From: an uncultured Pedobacter sp.
GTDB lineage: Bacteria > Bacteroidota > Bacteroidia > Sphingobacteriales > Sphingobacteriaceae
DNA length: 64,000 bases
Direction: 5' to 3'
Assembly: GCF_946480185.1 (NCBI RefSeq)
Contig: NZ_CAMLIG010000002.1
Coordinates: forward strand, 62,001 to 126,000
Below, in pieces: positions 9,043 through 20,379 of the stretch. Within the stretch, counting starts at the first letter, position 1. Each line of letters begins with the position of its first letter. A program made the translations under genes and the position numbers. Under the pieces are notes generated by a model. It was not told the origin of the DNA, did no database searches, and saw only the letters and a list, made by a program, of their open reading frames with translations.

Positions 9043-9050
9043 TAAATTTA
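9043..9050 (+). promoter_or_regulatory. possible -7 box TAAATTTA before lpxK
   Basis: One base off TAnnTTTG and 17 bp before the ATG at 9068. If used, the upstream TTG at 9038 cannot be the start codon, which supports the ATG. Confidence 0.35.
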
Positions 9051-9067
9051 CACCCTTATCAAAATCT

Positions 9068-10123
9068 ATGTTTCAACAATTCCGTAAGTTTTTACTTCCT
9101 TTCTCTTTGCTTTACGGTATCGTTATTTTTTTTAGAAACAAATTTTACGACTGGGGAATATTTAAAAGTCAAAAATTCGAGATACCAATAATATCCGTTG
9201 GCAATTTAGAGGTTGGCGGTTCTGGCAAAACGCCAATGGTTGAATATTTAATTCGTTTATTAAAAACGGATTTTAAATTGGCAACACTAAGCAGAGGTTA
9301 CGGCAGAAAAACCAAGGGCTTTAGGTGGGTTAAACCCGATGAAAACGCAACGCTTACCGGCGACGAACCGTTACAAATCAGCCAAAAATTCCCAGAAATT
9401 AGCGTGGCAGTTTGCGAAAATCGGATTTTAGGAATACAGCAACTGCAAAATGAGCATCAGCTTATTTTAATGGACGATGCTTACCAACACCGAGCAGTAA
9501 AACCAGGTTTAAGCATTCTACTTTTTGACTATCATCAAATAAAAAAGCCCAGATTTTTATTGCCTGCTGGTAATTATCGCGAGTTTTTTAACGGACGAAA
9601 AAGAGCCGACATTTTAATCGTAACAAAATGTCCGCTTATACTAAAACAACTCGAAGAAAAAGAGATTGAACAGATCGTTTCCCCATACGCTCGCCAAAAA
9701 TTGTTTTTTTGCGGAATTAAGTATGCAAAAGTATTAAATGCCATCTTTACAGAAGAACAGCAAACGATAAATACCATCGATAAAACTTGGACAGTTTTAT
9801 TATTGACAGGTATTGCCAAAACTGAACCCTTGCTAAATGAACTGAAAAAGCATAGCCAAAACATCATTCATCATGCTTATGCAGACCATCATCAGTTTAC
9901 GCGAAAAAATATGCTTAAACTTGTAACAGATTTTAATGCCATAAAATCAGATAAAAAAATTATTATCACAACAGAAAAAGATGCGGTACGTTTAAAAACA
10001 GATAAATTTGCATCACTTATAAATCAACTGCCCATTTTCCAATGGCCGATAGAAGTTGGTTTTTTAAATAACACCGAAAAAGAATTTAATAAGCTCATAA
10101 AAATATATGCTCAATCTAATTAG
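9068..10123 (+). CDS. lpxK: tetraacyldisaccharide 4'-kinase (lipid A synthesis)
   Basis: Phosphorylates the 4' position of the tetraacyldisaccharide-1-phosphate lipid A precursor at the inner membrane. The 351-residue form has an N-terminal hydrophobic segment (LLPFSLLYGIVIFF), then VGNLEVGGSGKTPMVEYL with the P-loop, and the family blocks LSRGYGR and MDDAYQHR. The ATG at 9068 was chosen over an in-frame TTG at 9038 because a promoter-like TAAATTTA lies between them and the family N-terminus starts here. The 3' end overlaps punA by 17 bp, so the two are translationally linked. Confidence 0.92.
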   Translation: MFQQFRKFLLPFSLLYGIVIFFRNKFYDWGIFKSQKFEIPIISVGNLEVGGSGKTPMVEYLIRLLKTDFKLATLSRGYGRKTKGFRWVKPDENATLTGDEPLQISQKFPEISVAVCENRILGIQQLQNEHQLILMDDAYQHRAVKPGLSILLFDYHQIKKPRFLLPAGNYREFFNGRKRADILIVTKCPLILKQLEEKEIEQIVSPYARQKLFFCGIKYAKVLNAIFTEEQQTINTIDKTWTVLLLTGIAKTEPLLNELKKHSQNIIHHAYADHHQFTRKNMLKLVTDFNAIKSDKKIIITTEKDAVRLKTDKFASLINQLPIFQWPIEVGFLNNTEKEFNKLIKIYAQSN

Positions 10124-10922
10124 AGAGTCAATAGAATACATCAAACACAGAGTTGGAGATTTTAATCCGGAAATAGGAATAATTTTAGGCACCGGTTTAG
10201 GTGGCTTAGTTTCCGAAATTGAAGTGGAACATCAGCTCATGTATTCCAACATCCCAAACTTTCCTATCTCAACACTTGAATTTCATTCGGGGAAATTGAT
10301 TTTTGGAACATTGTCTGGCAAAAAAGTAGTGGCCATGCAAGGCCGCCTTCATTTTTACGAAGGTTATAACATGAAACAAATTACCTTCCCCGTAAGGGTT
10401 TTAAAAATGTTGGGCATCCAAAAATTATTTGTTTCAAACGCAAGTGGCGCATTAAATCCTGATTTTAGAAAAGGTGATTTAATGATTATTGAAGACCATA
10501 TTAATTTACAGCCCGACAATCCTTTAATAGGTACAAACTTTGAGGATTTAGGTCCGCGTTTTCCGGATATGAGCGCACCTTATAATGCGGAGCTAATTGA
10601 AAAAGGATTGTCTATCGCGAAAGCACAAAACATCACCTGCCATAAAGGCGTTTACGTATCTGTTACCGGCCCAAATTTAGAAACCAAGGCAGAATATAAA
10701 TATTTGAGAATTATTGGAGGAGATGCCGTGGGAATGAGCACAGTACCTGAGGTAATTGTAGCAAATCACATGAGCTTACCTGTTTTTGCAATTTCTGTTT
10801 TAACAGACGAAGGATTTCCGGAAACACTACAAGCGGTTTCTGTAGAAGAAATTATTAAAATTGCCACAGAAGCAGAACCAAAATTGACCAAAATATTAAA
10901 AGAACTGATTTTACATTTATAG
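10107..10922 (+). CDS. punA: purine-nucleoside phosphorylase
   Basis: Splits inosine or guanosine with phosphate to the base and ribose-1-phosphate (purine salvage). The 271 residues fit the trimeric PNP class. Visible motifs are ILGTGLGGL (phosphate-binding loop, residues about 26-34), MQGRLHFYEGY, SNASGALN, and the VTGPNLETKAEYK and GMSTVPEVIVANH blocks that form the base site. It starts inside the last codons of lpxK and ends two bases before the porin start, forming a tight lpxK-punA-porin cluster. Confidence 0.93.
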   Translation: MLNLIRESIEYIKHRVGDFNPEIGIILGTGLGGLVSEIEVEHQLMYSNIPNFPISTLEFHSGKLIFGTLSGKKVVAMQGRLHFYEGYNMKQITFPVRVLKMLGIQKLFVSNASGALNPDFRKGDLMIIEDHINLQPDNPLIGTNFEDLGPRFPDMSAPYNAELIEKGLSIAKAQNITCHKGVYVSVTGPNLETKAEYKYLRIIGGDAVGMSTVPEVIVANHMSLPVFAISVLTDEGFPETLQAVSVEEIIKIATEAEPKLTKILKELILHL

Positions 10923-10924
10923 CA

Positions 10925-12955
10925 TTGAAGAAGTATTTTTTATTTTTTGTTTTCAGTTTTTTTGCCTTCCAATCTTTTGCGCAATTTCAACGGGTTGTAC
11001 CGCAAGACGGAGATTTTGAAAAAAAGCAACGAGAGGGTGCGGAAAAGAAAAACGATAGTAGTGACAATATTGATTCTGTTAGGGCAAAATTAAATGCAAA
11101 AAAAGATTCCGTTGTTTTTACTGCTAAATATATCAAATACACAAAAGCCGAGTTTTTAAAAGACAGTACGCGTCTTTTTCCCTTAGATACTTCCACAAAA
11201 GATTTCCATAGGTACAGGGTTTTAGATTTGCCAGAACACCCAACCATGAATTTAGGTTTAAACGGATTGTCCTATCGGGATATGCTGTTTGAACCCGCCA
11301 AAGCTATCGGTTTTGATGTTGGTTATCATTATTATGACAGATACCTGCTTACACCGGAAAACATTAGATATTACCAGGCTCGTACGCAGTACACCGAACT
11401 TTATTTTGAAAATCCTGCGTTTGGCCGGGCTACCGAACAGCAGTTTCATGTTATCCATACACAAAACGTAAAACCCAATTGGAATATCGGTGGCAGCTTT
11501 GCAAAACTAGGCTCGCGTGTTTATTATGGTGCCCCAGCCCGTAATGCAGATGCGCTTGTGGTTAACGATTTAAATGCTTCTTTATGGAATTGGTACCAAT
11601 CAAAAAACAAACGCTACACTTTATTGGCTAACGCAACATTCAATAATTTAAAAGGTTACGAAAACGGAGCCATACTCAACGATTCTATATTTACCACCAC
11701 CACAAAAGTAAACCCAGAGTATGAACAAGCTAGGTTAAATACGGCCAAACACAACAACAGAAACAACACCCTGTTTTTACAACAGTATTACAACATTGGA
11801 AAACAAAGATCCGTAGATTCAAACGCTGTGGTATTACCAACGCAAAGAGTAGGCTACAAAATTTCTTATAATACCCAAAAATACTTTTTTGTAAATGACG
11901 GCGCAGATGACAGTGGCTTATTAAAAAATTATTATATCTATCGAGATTCCAGCAAAACATCAGACAGTACTTTTGTAAAGCACCTCACAAACGAGTTCAG
12001 CTATAGTTTTTACCTCCGTGGCAACAAGATTTCTTTTTTAAGAAACGAGCTGAAAGTGAACGCCGGAATTGCACAAGATTACTATGATTACCAGCAATAT
12101 AATTACCGAACTAAATTTCAGAACATCACCTTAAAGGGCGATGCAGATTATAGTTTTAGCGATAAAGCCAGCCTTAAATTAAACATTCAGCAAATTATAC
12201 AAGGGCGAAATTTTGGCGATTTTTTATACCAAGCAAGCTCTGAGATTAAACTAGGAAACAAAATTGGAAGTGTGCTTTTAGAAGCTTATTCGCAAAACCA
12301 AAGCCCGGCTATTGTTTACGAAAGACAGGTTACAAACCATTATAGGTGGAATTTAAACTTTGATAAAACCAAAACTCAAAATTTTGCTTTCAGCTATATT
12401 ATCCCAAAATATAACTTTAAAGCTAAGGCAGAATATTTTTTGGTTAGCAACTATTTATATTTTGCAGAAGGAACAGATGGGGATGCTTATCCAAAGCAGT
12501 TGAACAGCAATATCAATCTTTTAAAGTTGAGCCTAAGAAAGGACTTCAAGTTTGGAAAGTTTACGTTTGAGAACTTTTTAGTCTATCAAAAAACAGATTT
12601 CCAATCAGTGTTGATGACACCAGAAATTTACACTTTCCATAGTTTCTTTATTCATCATGATTTCTTTAAAGTGCTAAAAACCGAATTTGGTTTTGATGTA
12701 CGATATTATAGCAAGTACACCCAACCTTCTTATGCTCCCGCAATTGGACAGTTTTACCAAAAAGGAAGTTTTCAGCCAGACACCTATCCTGTTATGGATG
12801 TTTGGGCGAGGACTAACTGGAAAAGGGCCAATCTGTTTTTAAGATACGATTACGTTAATAAAGGATTATTTAGCAACGGCTATTATACCGTTAACCACTA
12901 CCCAATGCCATATTCCTTAGCTAAATTTGGTATCCGCTGGAACTTTTACGATTAA
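10925..12955 (+). CDS. putative porin, Porin_10-type outer membrane beta-barrel
   Basis: A 676-residue exported protein starting at TTG two bases after the punA stop. Signal peptide about residues 1-19 (FFAFQSFAQ). A charged linker of about 80 residues (KKNDSSDN...) precedes a long region of alternating aromatic and polar strands that ends in a C-terminal aromatic (RWNFYD), as in outer membrane barrels. The LGLNGLSYRDMLFEP block and the SRVYYGAPARN region are as I remember them in Bacteroidota 'putative porin' proteins. Substrate unknown. TTG is kept because no ATG lies closer to the signal peptide. Confidence 0.8.
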   Translation: MKKYFLFFVFSFFAFQSFAQFQRVVPQDGDFEKKQREGAEKKNDSSDNIDSVRAKLNAKKDSVVFTAKYIKYTKAEFLKDSTRLFPLDTSTKDFHRYRVLDLPEHPTMNLGLNGLSYRDMLFEPAKAIGFDVGYHYYDRYLLTPENIRYYQARTQYTELYFENPAFGRATEQQFHVIHTQNVKPNWNIGGSFAKLGSRVYYGAPARNADALVVNDLNASLWNWYQSKNKRYTLLANATFNNLKGYENGAILNDSIFTTTTKVNPEYEQARLNTAKHNNRNNTLFLQQYYNIGKQRSVDSNAVVLPTQRVGYKISYNTQKYFFVNDGADDSGLLKNYYIYRDSSKTSDSTFVKHLTNEFSYSFYLRGNKISFLRNELKVNAGIAQDYYDYQQYNYRTKFQNITLKGDADYSFSDKASLKLNIQQIIQGRNFGDFLYQASSEIKLGNKIGSVLLEAYSQNQSPAIVYERQVTNHYRWNLNFDKTKTQNFAFSYIIPKYNFKAKAEYFLVSNYLYFAEGTDGDAYPKQLNSNINLLKLSLRKDFKFGKFTFENFLVYQKTDFQSVLMTPEIYTFHSFFIHHDFFKVLKTEFGFDVRYYSKYTQPSYAPAIGQFYQKGSFQPDTYPVMDVWARTNWKRANLFLRYDYVNKGLFSNGYYTVNHYPMPYSLAKFGIRWNFYD

Positions 12956-13011
12956 ATTTTTCACGTTTTCATAAACTATCTTCTTCTAATCTGGATTAAT
13001 ATTTTTTTCAT

Positions 13012-13100
13012 AATCCAAAATTATTATGTTTATTTTGGATTACAATCCAAAATTATTATGTTTATTTTGGATTACAATCCAAAATTATTATATATTTGAG
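13012..13100 (+). repeat. 32-bp tandem repeat with palindromic cores, about 2.6 copies
   Basis: Copies at 13012-13043 and 13044-13075 are identical. A third at 13076-13100 keeps the first 16 bases and then diverges. Across each junction lies the 20-bp palindrome TTTTGGATTACAATCCAAAA (13033-13052 and 13065-13084), so the two palindromes sit 32 bp apart on the same DNA face. Each full copy carries TATGTTTA, and the third has become TATATTTG, the perfect -7 box for the next gene. Confidence 0.85.
13066..13098 (+). promoter_or_regulatory. promoter of the DUF4143 ATPase gene inside the tandem repeat
   Basis: TTTG at 13066-13069 and TATATTTG at 13091-13098 with a 21-bp spacer, slightly longer than usual. 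The -33 element lies inside the second palindrome, so a protein bound there would block RNA polymerase. Confidence 0.5.
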
Positions 13101-13101
13101 T

Positions 13102-14238
13102 GTGGTAGAAAGATTTCAAATAGATTATGCGCTTAAGCGGATGTTTAAAAACAAAGCGTTTTTGGTATTTGGTCCCCGACAGACAGGCAAAACTACGTTT
13201 GTTGAAAAGCTTTTGGAAAAACTAAATAAACGCACTCTAACTTTAAATGGCGATGATGCAGACGTGAGAGAAATGCTTGCGAAACCAAACGCTACGCAAA
13301 TTAGCCAAATGCTAAATAATTATGAAGTGCTGTTTATTGATGAAGCGCAAAGGATTAACGAGATAGGCTTACTCATAAAAATAATTGTCGATCGGTTTAA
13401 AAACGTACAGGTAATTGCCACGGGCTCTTCTGCCTTTGAACTTTCGGGCAAAGTAAATGAATCTTTAACCGGACGAAAATATGAAATGATGTTGTTGCCA
13501 TTTTCTTATGGTGAGCTGGTAAACCATACCGATTTTTTAACAGAGGAACGGCTAATTGAGCAACGTTTAATTTATGGATCGTACCCTGAAGTAATCAACG
13601 ACCCACAAAATGCAGAAGAACATTTAAAGCTTTTGGCAGACAGTTATTTGTACAAAGATTTGTTCGCATTAGAGCAGGTAACTAAACCAACATTGTTTCA
13701 AAAAATTGTAAAAGCTTTAGCCTTACAAGTAGGTAGCGAAGTCAATTTTTCGGAATTGGCACAATTGGTAAAAGCAGACCAAAAAACAGTAGAAAAATAT
13801 ATTGATTTACTGGAAAAAGCATTTGTGATATTTACTTTATCTGCCTTTTCAGGAAATGTACGTAACGAAATCAAGAAGAATAAGAGAATATATTTTTACG
13901 ATAACGGCATTATTAACGCTGTTACCAGAAACTTCAACACCTTGAACAACCGTAATGATGTTGGTGCTTTATGGGAAAACTATATGATTAGTGAGCGCAT
14001 AAAATATTTACAGCAAAACCAATTAGAAGCCGAAACTTTCTTTTGGCGCACCACACAACAACAAGAAATTGATTACATCGAAAAAACTGTAGAAGCTCTG
14101 CTTGCCGTAGAATTTAAGTGGAATCCGAAAGCTAAAGCTAAAATTCCACTTACCTTTTTAAAAGCATATAATAATGTGCAGATCCAGATTATCTCAAGAG
14201 AGAACCGCTTTGAGTTCTTAAGTAATACCAAGTCGTAA
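13102..14238 (+). CDS. AAA ATPase with C-terminal DUF4143
   Basis: Archaeal-type P-loop ATPase of the AAA_14/DUF4143 family, about 378 residues. Near the N-terminus are the Walker A GPRQTGKTT, Walker B VLFIDEAQ and sensor-like IATGSSAFELSG. The C-terminal DUF4143 part is nuclease-fold-like (FFWRTTQQQEIDYIE, VEFKWNPKAK). Members occur widely as stand-alone genes with no settled role. The start is uncertain: TTG 13096 lies inside the -7 box, GTG 13102 would be almost leaderless, and ATG 13141 would cut into the conserved helix before Walker A. I favour GTG. It converges on the YwbE-like gene with 4 bp between the stops. The palindromic repeat upstream suggests tight control. Confidence 0.8.
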   Translation: MVERFQIDYALKRMFKNKAFLVFGPRQTGKTTFVEKLLEKLNKRTLTLNGDDADVREMLAKPNATQISQMLNNYEVLFIDEAQRINEIGLLIKIIVDRFKNVQVIATGSSAFELSGKVNESLTGRKYEMMLLPFSYGELVNHTDFLTEERLIEQRLIYGSYPEVINDPQNAEEHLKLLADSYLYKDLFALEQVTKPTLFQKIVKALALQVGSEVNFSELAQLVKADQKTVEKYIDLLEKAFVIFTLSAFSGNVRNEIKKNKRIYFYDNGIINAVTRNFNTLNNRNDVGALWENYMISERIKYLQQNQLEAETFFWRTTQQQEIDYIEKTVEALLAVEFKWNPKAKAKIPLTFLKAYNNVQIQIISRENRFEFLSNTKS

Positions 14239-14242
14239 AAAA

Positions 14243-14443
14243 CTAACTTTCCTCTAAAATTTCCTGAACGCGGCCAACCTGTCCGTCCTCTAACATTACT
14301 TTAATGCCTCGGTGATGTTTTGGTGCACTTGTTAACAGACGCTTTACAATGCCCTCAGTTAAGGTTCCGCTACGTTGGTCTTTCTTTAAAACGATGTTAA
14401 CCAACATCCCGGGTTTTATATTTGCTCTTACAGTTCCGTCCAT
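14243..14443 (-). CDS. YwbE family small protein
   Basis: A 66-residue basic protein matching the YwbE (DUF2196) family over its whole length: an N-terminal V-x-I-V-L-K-K-D-Q-R-S-G-x-L-T-E-G-I-V block, then PKHHRGIKV, and ending G-x-V-G-R-V-Q-E. The family is small, beta-rich and conserved across Bacteria, with no known biochemical role. Its start is 2 bp after the stop of the APC permease gene, so both are probably on one transcript. Confidence 0.85.
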   Translation of the reverse strand: MDGTVRANIKPGMLVNIVLKKDQRSGTLTEGIVKRLLTSAPKHHRGIKVMLEDGQVGRVQEILEES

Positions 14444-14445
14444 TA

Positions 14446-16242
14446 TTAAATAATTAATCTAACACCGCCTAGTTCTTCAATTCTATACGGAAATCTATCC
14501 CCCGGAGAGCCCACAAACATAAAGTTTGGCGGAATATTCCATTGCTTAGATAACTCGTGAATCAATTCAGGACCAAATTTAGCTTTCATTTTCACAAATT
14601 CAATATCAATTTCCGGATACATTCTGTCCAGCACATTAATATCTTGCTCCAATTTATCCGGTACTGCTTCGTCATCTCCTAAAACAGTGACAATTTTTAG
14701 TCGTTTAGTGTGTTCATTATTTCTAATATAAGTCATCACCGTATTGAGGTTGGCTACGTTGTCTCCTTTAGTAAAAAACACAAATTCTTGTGAATTAATT
14801 TTATCGATACTTTTTTGCAATGACCTACTCAAATAGATTACGCCACGCCTCAGAGGTATTTCTAAATCACTGTTATCTACAGCTTTTCGGACTGGATTAA
14901 ATAGGTACTGAATAAAGTTGATTAGGAAAGTGAGTAAGGTAGTACGGTTGAGCATAACTACCAAAAAAAGCATGGTTGGAATGAGATATTTTAGAAAGAT
15001 AACAATATTCCGAGGTTGCGAAGGGTCTTCTGGAACAATTAATACATTGGCTAAAATAGCACAAAGCACTGCTCCAAAAGCAAAAATCAAGGCTGGCCAA
15101 GTTGCTCTTTCTGGTCGTGGTAAACGCTTACGCTTCACTTTCAATAACATATTACCAATCACAAATAAACACATTACAGATAAAAACGATAAAGCGTAAA
15201 CACCGGCAAGTACTTCCACCTCTCCTTTTGAAATCAATAAAACCGATATACACAGTAAAAAAAACAAAATAATGATGCGATAAGAGCTACCACGTTTATT
15301 CTTTTTCAGGAAAAAATTAGGCATAATCCTATCCAAAGTAATCCGCTCCAGCAATCCAGAGACACCCACAAATGAAGTTAAAACTGCCCCGCTCAACACC
15401 AAAACTGCATCAACTGAAATGATAAAAGCAAGCCACTCGCCACTGCTCACCACGCCAATCTGAGACAACAAAGCGTTGCTGTGCAGTTTAATCTCGGGAA
15501 TCGGCATCACACAAATTGCTAAAAAAGCGATGAGCGGATTTAGTACACTCACCACCACCCACATATTACGAAGGGTTTTTGGAAAAACACCGCGTTTCTG
15601 CTCTTCTACAAAATTGGCAGAACTTTCAAAACCAGAAATCCCCAGCATGGACGCTGCAAATCCGAAGAAAATAGCCATTCCAATACTTCCAAACGTAAGC
15701 GGACGCTCCCAATTTGTATAAAGATTTTCTAAGCCATTTGTGAAAATATAAACCCCAATTGACCCTATAAGAACAACCATAGTACTAAGGTGGAACAAGA
15801 AAATACCAATTGCCACTTTTGCAGACTCAGTAATTCCTGATATGGTGAGCAAAGCAAAAATAAAAAGAACCCCAACCGTAGCCAAAATTACCGGTAATGA
15901 TGGGATTAAATGTGCCAAATAGTGCATCGCTTCATTTGCGGAAATCACCGCCGTAGCCATGTAAGACAACAAAGTTAAACAGGCTGCCATTGAGGCCAAT
16001 GATTTGCTAGTTGTATTGAGTAGAGCATTGTAAGCTCCTCCGTTTAAAGGCAAAGCACCAACTACTTCTCCGTAAATCTTCCGAAAGGTAAAAAGCACCA
16101 ACGCAACTATTAAAAGGGTAACCCACGCATATTGACCTGCAAAACTGATTGCCAAAGCACATACGTAAAGAACTGAAGAACTAATATCATTTCCAGAAAT
16201 GGATGTAGAGGCAAGTTCTCCTAATTTTTTCTCTTCTTTCAT
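14446..16242 (-). CDS. APC superfamily amino acid permease with cytoplasmic C-terminal domain
   Basis: A 598-residue inner-membrane transporter. About twelve hydrophobic segments fill residues 25-430, with the GGAYNALL motif of TM2-3 and the GISGFESSANFVEEQK motif that shapes the substrate site in APC family members. From about residue 440 a soluble domain follows, with alternating strands and helices resembling a universal-stress-protein fold (FFTKGDNVANLNTV, LKIVTVLGDDEAV), possibly a regulatory module. Substrate not predictable. Co-directional with the YwbE-like gene. Confidence 0.85.
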   Translation of the reverse strand: MKEEKKLGELASTSISGNDISSSVLYVCALAISFAGQYAWVTLLIVALVLFTFRKIYGEVVGALPLNGGAYNALLNTTSKSLASMAACLTLLSYMATAVISANEAMHYLAHLIPSLPVILATVGVLFIFALLTISGITESAKVAIGIFLFHLSTMVVLIGSIGVYIFTNGLENLYTNWERPLTFGSIGMAIFFGFAASMLGISGFESSANFVEEQKRGVFPKTLRNMWVVVSVLNPLIAFLAICVMPIPEIKLHSNALLSQIGVVSSGEWLAFIISVDAVLVLSGAVLTSFVGVSGLLERITLDRIMPNFFLKKNKRGSSYRIIILFFLLCISVLLISKGEVEVLAGVYALSFLSVMCLFVIGNMLLKVKRKRLPRPERATWPALIFAFGAVLCAILANVLIVPEDPSQPRNIVIFLKYLIPTMLFLVVMLNRTTLLTFLINFIQYLFNPVRKAVDNSDLEIPLRRGVIYLSRSLQKSIDKINSQEFVFFTKGDNVANLNTVMTYIRNNEHTKRLKIVTVLGDDEAVPDKLEQDINVLDRMYPEIDIEFVKMKAKFGPELIHELSKQWNIPPNFMFVGSPGDRFPYRIEELGGVRLII

Positions 16243-18776
<2,534 letters not shown>

Positions 18777-18822
18777 TCACCGAACTTCAGCAGATCGCTC
18801 TCTATTTCTTAGAACACATTTT

Positions 18823-18855
18823 AAACAGTTTAAGCTATCGCTTAAACTGTTTTTT
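18823..18855 (+). terminator. intrinsic terminator after icd
   Basis: AAACAGTTTAAGC pairs perfectly with GCTTAAACTGTTT over a four-base loop and runs into six or more T. Confidence 0.9.
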
Positions 18856-19002
18856 CATTTAACAGGCTTTCCATTCTTCGCGGTTAGCGCTATAAAACCT
18901 ATCAATTGGTTATTAATCCGAGTAAATGAATTATAAAATCTCGAAAACTATCAATTGGCATATTTATGGTATCGTTTTGATTATAACAATAAAAAAAGCA
19001 TC

Positions 19003-19401
19003 ATGGAAAATAAAAAAGAAACTACAGATAACGAGCATTTCGAAAGAAACGGGGAATCAAACCTTGCAGATAACGAAGCTAGAAATTTAAAGTATAACGA
19101 AGAGGAAAACAGCTACGAGCTTGATGTTGAAGGAGACAACCCGGACTACCAGCATCCAGATCCTTACGATACAGCTGCCGACAACGGCGACGATATGGAT
19201 TCGGATTATGATGAGTCGAATCCATACGTAGGCGATGAATACAAGAAAGATCATTCATTAAAAGATGACCTAAACACTTTAGGAATGCATCAAACAGATG
19301 CAGACCATTTAAAAATTAGTCGCAAAGACGAAATAAATAGTCATGTGCCAGAAGATGACCGCGATGATTTGGATGCCGAAGGTTACCCGAAAAATAAATA
19401 A
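19003..19401 (+). CDS. highly acidic, probably disordered hypothetical protein
   Basis: 132 residues with about a third Asp plus Glu, many Asn, Tyr and Lys, no hydrophobic core, no signal peptide and no Cys. Blocks such as DNPDYQHPDPYD and DDMDSDYDESNPY look like low-complexity acidic linker. ATG 19003 is preferred over an in-frame start at 18955 because the extra 16 residues have a quite different composition. It stands alone between two terminators. Not recognised; possibly a stress or solute-buffering protein, which is only a guess from composition. Confidence 0.65.
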   Translation: MENKKETTDNEHFERNGESNLADNEARNLKYNEEENSYELDVEGDNPDYQHPDPYDTAADNGDDMDSDYDESNPYVGDEYKKDHSLKDDLNTLGMHQTDADHLKISRKDEINSHVPEDDRDDLDAEGYPKNK

Positions 19402-19447
19402 GTTAAAAGCAAGAGCTTATATAGGCTAAAAAGCCAATATTAATGTT

Positions 19448-19484
19448 AAAAGGATTTAGAAGCATGAGTTTTAAATCCTTTTTT
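19448..19484. terminator. bidirectional intrinsic terminator
   Basis: AAAAGGATTTA and TAAATCCTTTT form an 11-bp stem, with T-runs on the plus strand and A-runs on the other side. It sits between converging genes (19401 and 19491) and can serve both. Confidence 0.8.
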
Positions 19485-19490
19485 GTACAG

Positions 19491-20357
19491 CTAAAAATGA
19501 TATTTAACCCCAGTCAATTCTTCGGATAATTCCCAAAGACGGCTGGCATTCTGTTTATTTTTTGACGCTTCATTTGAATCTACCACCTTAGGTTCTCCTC
19601 GCCATTCGTTAAAACCCCTTGGACCAATATATTCTCCGCCTTTTAAATCTTTTGAAAGTGCAGCGTATAAAACTGGTTTAGCTCCATCTTCTGCAGGTTG
19701 CCCTATAATTGGGCTTAGCCACTTCAAAAATTTAGGTATTGATTTAAAAAGATTAGTGTTGGAAATACCCGGATGCGCTGCTACAGAAATTGTAGAATAG
19801 CCTGAAACTTTTAGTCTGCGCTCTAACTCGTAAGCAAACATTAAACAAGCCAATTTACTTTGTCCGTAAGCTTCATGCTTATTATAACCATTCTTAAAAT
19901 TAGGGTCGTTAAACCGAATGTCAGACCATTTATGAGCTAGACTACTTAAACTCACCACTCTAGAATTTTCTGTGTTTTTAAGCAGAGGCAAAAGATAGCC
20001 GGTTAACGCGAAATGACCCAGATAATTTGTAGCTAGCTGACTTTCAAAACCATCTTCAGTTTGCAGATGAGGCGTCATCATAATGCCGGCATTGTTGATC
20101 AATAAATCTAGGCGCTGGTAATCTTTCTTTACTAAATCGGCGAAAGCCGATACAGATTTTTGACTGCTTAAATCGAGTTTTAAAACATCAATAACAGCAT
20201 CTGGGGATTTTGTTAAGATCTCCTTTTTTGCCTGCATCCCTTTTTCTGTAGATCTACAAGCCATTATCACTCTAAAGTCCTGCTCTACTAAAAGTTTGCT
20301 TTCTTCAAATCCTAAACCAGCATTTGCGCCGGTTATGATGGCTACCTTCTGTACCAT
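19491..20357 (-). CDS. SDR family oxidoreductase (retinol-dehydrogenase-like)
   Basis: Short-chain dehydrogenase/reductase of 288 residues. The NAD(P) motif TGANAGLG is at residues 9-16, NNAGIM follows in the middle, and the catalytic Ser (VVSLSSLAHKW) and Y-G-Q-S-K pair are present. An Arg after the third strand (ACRSTEKG) favours NADP. The subfamily acts on unspecified carbonyl or alcohol substrates. It lies 22 bp behind cdaA on the same strand and may be the last gene of a folP-cdaA-SDR unit, although a functional link is not apparent. Confidence 0.88.
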   Translation of the reverse strand: MVQKVAIITGANAGLGFEESKLLVEQDFRVIMACRSTEKGMQAKKEILTKSPDAVIDVLKLDLSSQKSVSAFADLVKKDYQRLDLLINNAGIMMTPHLQTEDGFESQLATNYLGHFALTGYLLPLLKNTENSRVVSLSSLAHKWSDIRFNDPNFKNGYNKHEAYGQSKLACLMFAYELERRLKVSGYSTISVAAHPGISNTNLFKSIPKFLKWLSPIIGQPAEDGAKPVLYAALSKDLKGGEYIGPRGFNEWRGEPKVVDSNEASKNKQNASRLWELSEELTGVKYHF

Positions 20358-20379
20358 GATAGTAATTATTAAATAAAGA

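Noticed and set aside
13012..13100. Direct repeats suggesting a small CRISPR array
   Set aside because: The copies abut with no unique spacers and there are no cas genes; it is a tandem repeat with palindromic junctions.
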